NCBI GenBank assembly: GCA_002914805.1
Contig: JXTB01000100.1
Span: forward strand, 700,037-764,036
Length of the DNA: 64,000 nucleotides
Source: Parasponia andersonii
Taxonomy: Eukaryota > Streptophyta > Magnoliopsida > Rosales > Cannabaceae
Direction: 5' to 3'
Shown here: piece after piece, positions 60,601 to 64,000 of the stretch
Numbering within the stretch: the first letter of the stretch is position 1
Layout: the number at the start of each line of letters is the position of its first letter
The notes under the pieces: generated by a model
What the model was told of the DNA's origin: nothing
The model's database searches: none
What the model saw: only the letters and a program-made list of their open reading frames with translations
Position numbers and translations under genes: made by a program

Positions 60601-62133
60601 CCAATAATCTGAGTGTATTAAATAAATTCCGATAGTCACATAATGCCAAATTAAACTATTCATTCATGGTCTCATACTCAATAGAATGGGAGTATCTAAC
60701 AATATTAGATAGAAAAATAGAATAAAAAATTTATAATAAAACTCATAAATATCCAATATAATAGATGTAACATAAGTTATAGAAATAGGATTTAAAGAAA
60801 GTAAATACTAAAAACTCATAAATTGATAAAATATATATTTTAAAAACGCGAATTACAGACTCAACTTACACTAGGCATATGAAATAACATAGTTTCTTAT
60901 ATTTTGTAAAGGCATTTAATGAGCTATTTTTGAGTTAGTTTTTTTCAATACAATTTCTGTTTGACTTTCAATATTAAAAAGTGATCATACAAATGAACAC
61001 TAAGGAATTGTTTCAGTAGATTGAAAAATTATAACTTCCTATAGTTATAATAATTAGATAAAATTACAGACAGATCTATACTTTTAGTTTTTAACTACGT
61101 ACTGAACTTTAATTTTGTTATAATTTTACTAGTAATTAAGTAATTGAGATATAGATTTCTAGTAATTCCAAAGTTAATATATATAAAAAAGTAAGACAAA
61201 ATTAATATAAATCAAATCTAAGAGGAAAGATGAGTTTTGATTTAAAAAAAAACCTTATCAACATCAAAAGTTATTGCAGTTTACCAGTATTACGTTGCTG
61301 ATCACTTGTGGTAAAAGAAGATGCACACAACTCTTCGTCATAGTAAACGGAATACATAGATTTGAAGAGAGTGATACTTGAAATCCATAGGTCTAAAAAC
61401 ATCGAATAGAATTCCCATCACTTACTCTCCATCATAGCCCTTCCTACAATAACTCCCTACTGCATATAATACTCCTCTAAGTAAGTGAAGGAGATTATTT
61501 AAAAAGTGCTTCAGAGAAATTATTGTGAGAGAAATAGCGAGCCTTATATATTTGACCAACAAGTGTGCGTGATTAAAGTAGCAGACGTCATACTTGTTTA
61601 GCAAGAAGAACTTGATTAAAATTCATTAAAAAATGAAATCTCGTTCCTCTATCAAATTTAGATTCATATATAAATTCCTAATTTTTTCAATGAATTTTCT
61701 GACTTTTTTCTGAAAAGACCCACCATAAATTTGTCATTTGAGACTTCAACTGTTTGCAAAATGTTGAAAATAGGCGGAATACAATTATAGAATATATTAA
61801 TACTAATTGAACCACAATTTTTAATAAGATCTCTTTATCTTCCATTGAAAAAAGTTTCTCTTGCTAAGAAGACATCAAATTCCATAGTTTGCTTTTAATA
61901 TTTTTAATTCACACATATATATATCTATATATAATTCATGTATCATATTTATATGAAACCAATTAAATAATCTATATATATATACACCAATATAGAAGAT
62001 AACTCCACAAATATTAATAGATTCCTCCGAATCTATTGTGAGATGCATTTGGAGGAATCAATTGTGAGATGCATTTAATGCTCCAAAAAAATAAATTCTC
62101 TTTACATGAATTTCATCGAAATTAGATACATAG
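60601..62133. other. Gene-free AT-rich spacer
   Basis: I see no coding or structural RNA feature. Short repeats such as GAATC(A/T)ATTGTGAGATGCATTT at about 62031-62080 occur twice in tandem with small differences. Confidence 0.4.
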
Positions 62134-62839
62134 TGTTGTGCGGTCTAAAATCCTAAGGTCGCATAAGAATTTTATGCGACCTCCTCCGTGAAGGATATAT
62201 GCGACCTCTTCCGCAGGTTTTTGTACGACCTTCTCCGTGCAGTTTTCCTTAACAAACAGGAAACCTATAAGAAGAGGGAAACACGCAAATACTATAAAGG
62301 AAACCTACAAGAAGAGGGAAACAAGTAAATGCTGTGGAAGAAACCTACAAGGAAAGGGAAACTGAAGACTCATATTTGCGATTAACTAGTTATCCTTTTT
62401 GAGTAGTTATCCAATTATATTGTTACTTAATTTATGTTACCCAATTGTATAGTTACTCGTTTATACAATTAGGATCCTAGAGACATAAGGAACCTAGGGA
62501 CATAAGGTCACTATGATCTATATAAAGGGGACTCTATGTTCCGAAGAAGATCATCAAGTTCTGGGCAAAAACAAGTGACAGAGAGTAGAAGTCAGAGCAT
62601 ATACACGCTTAGAGTATTCCAAACTTTGGGTAGTATAAGTCTTTAGCAAACAGCTTTTCAGTATTGTAACCTTGAGTATTCATCATTATAGTGAGAAAAC
62701 AGTAGACGTAGGCTCATCTTTTTTGGGGCTGAACCACTATAAATCCCTCTCTCCTTATTTGCTTTGATTACTACTTCAAATTCACACAAGCCACATCTCT
62801 TAATTATTTATAAATTTATTGTTGATAAAACCTCCATCA
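62134..62839 (+). repeat. 5' LTR of the gypsy element
   Basis: Runs from TGTTGTGCGGTCTAAAATCC to CCTCCATCA. It contains a perfect inverted repeat, GGTCGCATAA-GAATT-TTATGCGACC (62157-62181), three TGCGACCTC(C/T)TCCG-like repeats (62173-62245), three tandem GGAAACCTACAAGAAGAGGG-type repeats (62258-62365), and a TATA box CTATATAAAGGGG near 62517. A related solo copy lies at 29055-29667. Confidence 0.85.
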
Positions 62840-62903
62840 ATAATTGGCACTAGAAGGAGGGCTATTCCGGCAGAAATATTTGTCAAATTCCACCTTTTCG
62901 ATA

Positions 62904-64000
62904 ATGGCAAATACCAGAAACACTACCAGAGCCGCCGGGACTAGCTAAAATCAACCTCAGAGTACTGCTGCTACACAGGCAAACCCCGCTCCGGAACAGC
63001 CTACTATGACGGCAACAGAGAACCTATCTCGAAGACAGGATCGCATGGAGGAAACGCTCGTGAACCTTCAGCAAGTCACTAACCAGATTAACGACACTCT
63101 GCGACGACTTGCTGAAGGGCAGATGGTGACTCCACCACAACATGAACGTCCCAAAGAACGTCCTGCTCAATTACCTGCGAAGGGAATACAGATTCTCGAG
63201 ACGAGAAGACGCGACCAACCAAGAACTCAGCAGGAGCGTCATGAAGAACGCACCTCCAAAGGGAAAGGCAAGGTTGCAGACTTGCCTCTAGAGTCTCGTA
63301 CGGAGAGTTCGAGTACGAACTGTGGTCGTACACAACCTTCTCGTAAATCCAACAACAACCAGGATCGCTTGAGCAGCGAATAGGGACGATCTTCGAGAAG
63401 TGTCTTCGAAAGAATCAGCAGGGAGTCGAGACAAGATCCTACTGACCTAAGGCAGTACTTGGAGCGACGACGTGACCATGATCGATCTATATCACATCAT
63501 AGCGACTACAGCCGGTCTCGTCGCACTATGCCACTGGATTCCTCTCATAGGACGCAGGAGACCCTACCAGACCAGCCCGCTGCGAAACAAGATAACGAAC
63601 AAAGGTCGCTCATACCACCAGTAAGGAATGATGCTTTCCCTCTGAACGTCGACGTTCACAATTTACGGATCGCATTAGATGCACTTACTGGCTGGGACGA
63701 CGAGCTCGCTGATGGGTATCGCCAGTCACCATTCAGCGAGGAGGTTCGAGCTGCAGCCCTTCCTACCGGATTCAGACTTCCCACCATCAATACTTTTGAT
63801 GGAAAGACTGATCCTCAGTACCATATGGATCACTTCAGCGACCTGATGGAGCTTCATCGGGTTAGTGATCATGCTTGCTGCAGATGTTTCGCTGTAACCC
63901 TCTCCGGAGCGGCAAAGAAGTGGTTTCAAGGACTCAAACCCAGTTCGATTTCATCCTGGCAACAATTGCAGACGGCGTTCTTAAGGCAATTTCAGGCCGC
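62904..64000 (+). pseudogene. Gypsy gag, two in-frame stops, cut by window edge
   Basis: From ATG at 62904 the frame stays the same to the window edge but is interrupted by TAA at 62946-62948 (codon 15) and TAG at 63381-63383. The N-terminal part is Arg/Gln-rich and probably coiled (NLSRRQDRMEETLVNLQ). The retrotransposon gag domain follows with PFSEEVRAAALPTGF, FDGKTDPQYHMDHF and LSGAAKKWFQGLKP. Gag forms the particle shell; this copy is defective unless the stops are bypassed. No frameshift is seen, so decay is mild. Confidence 0.82.

Larger units (their letters stand above)
62134..64000 (+). mobile_element. Ty3-gypsy retrotransposon, 5' part, runs off the window
   Basis: A 5' LTR (62134-62839), a short spacer with TTGGCACTAGAAGGAGGG at the usual primer-site position, and a gag gene run to the right edge. 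The gag type and the ACGTAGGC...GAACCACTATAA block in the LTR fit the Tat-related gypsy lineages. Pol and the 3' LTR must lie beyond the window. Confidence 0.85.

Noticed and set aside
1..64000. CRISPR arrays, rRNA genes, tRNA genes, bacterial operons
   Set aside because: None are visible. tRNA-like matches are only primer binding sites of retroelements, and the genome type is a plant nucleus. A tRNAscan run would settle whether a weak tRNA was missed.

Overview
This window is nuclear DNA from a flowering plant, almost certainly a eudicot. The DNA is AT-rich, the genes carry GT-AG introns, two products are plastid proteins (the light-harvesting protein CP24 and a plastid-type 3-hydroxyacyl-ACP dehydratase), and most of the rest is plant LTR retrotransposons, LINE relics and MITEs. 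I could support only four host genes, each rebuilt by hand from exon phases and splice sites.

Layout. Positions 1-2853 hold a non-autonomous LTR element with a three-exon 'gypsy-type transposon' domain gene, inserted at the edge of a LINE RNase H relic (2858-3290). Positions 3427-10411 hold a large Ty1-copia element of the Sirevirus lineage on the minus strand, with ~1.8 kb LTRs, a broken gag and no pol. From 10412 to 15049 there is AT-rich spacer with two Tourist-like MITEs. A GPI-anchored lipid-transfer protein gene lies at 15050-16987 (minus), with a 61-base assembly gap in its intron. A Mutator-type foldback MITE with a 9-bp target duplication is at 17503-18044. From 18 to 30 kb there is spacer with a candidate solo LTR, a tandem duplication, a hairpin and a solo gypsy LTR.

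Positions 30488-47498 (minus) are one nine-exon gene for a plastid-type protein phosphatase 2C (PP2C 62-like). Its 9.5-kb second intron carries a small non-autonomous LTR element (37668-39911) and a 5.3-kb copia element (40233-45542), which is itself interrupted by a 5'-truncated LINE with a 14-bp target duplication. Another intron carries an inverted-repeat structure around a GC-rich, poly(A)-tailed segment. Positions 48-51 kb are decayed copia, LINE and LTR relics. LHCB6 (CP24) is at 52077-53078 (plus), with a perfect G-box upstream. FabZ is at 56422-59325 (minus), and its last intron holds a solo LTR with a perfect 5-bp target duplication. A LINE relic follows at 59561-60600. The window ends inside a Ty3-gypsy element (62134 to the right edge) with an intact-looking LTR but a gag broken by two stops.

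The genes do not form an operon or cluster. CP24 serves the photosystem II antenna, FabZ serves plastid fatty-acid synthesis, the PP2C is probably plastid-targeted, and the LTPG works at the cell surface in lipid or cuticle transport. I saw no CRISPR array, rRNA or convincing tRNA gene, and no clearly new molecular system. The most interesting content is the nested transposon stratigraphy inside and around the PP2C and FabZ genes.
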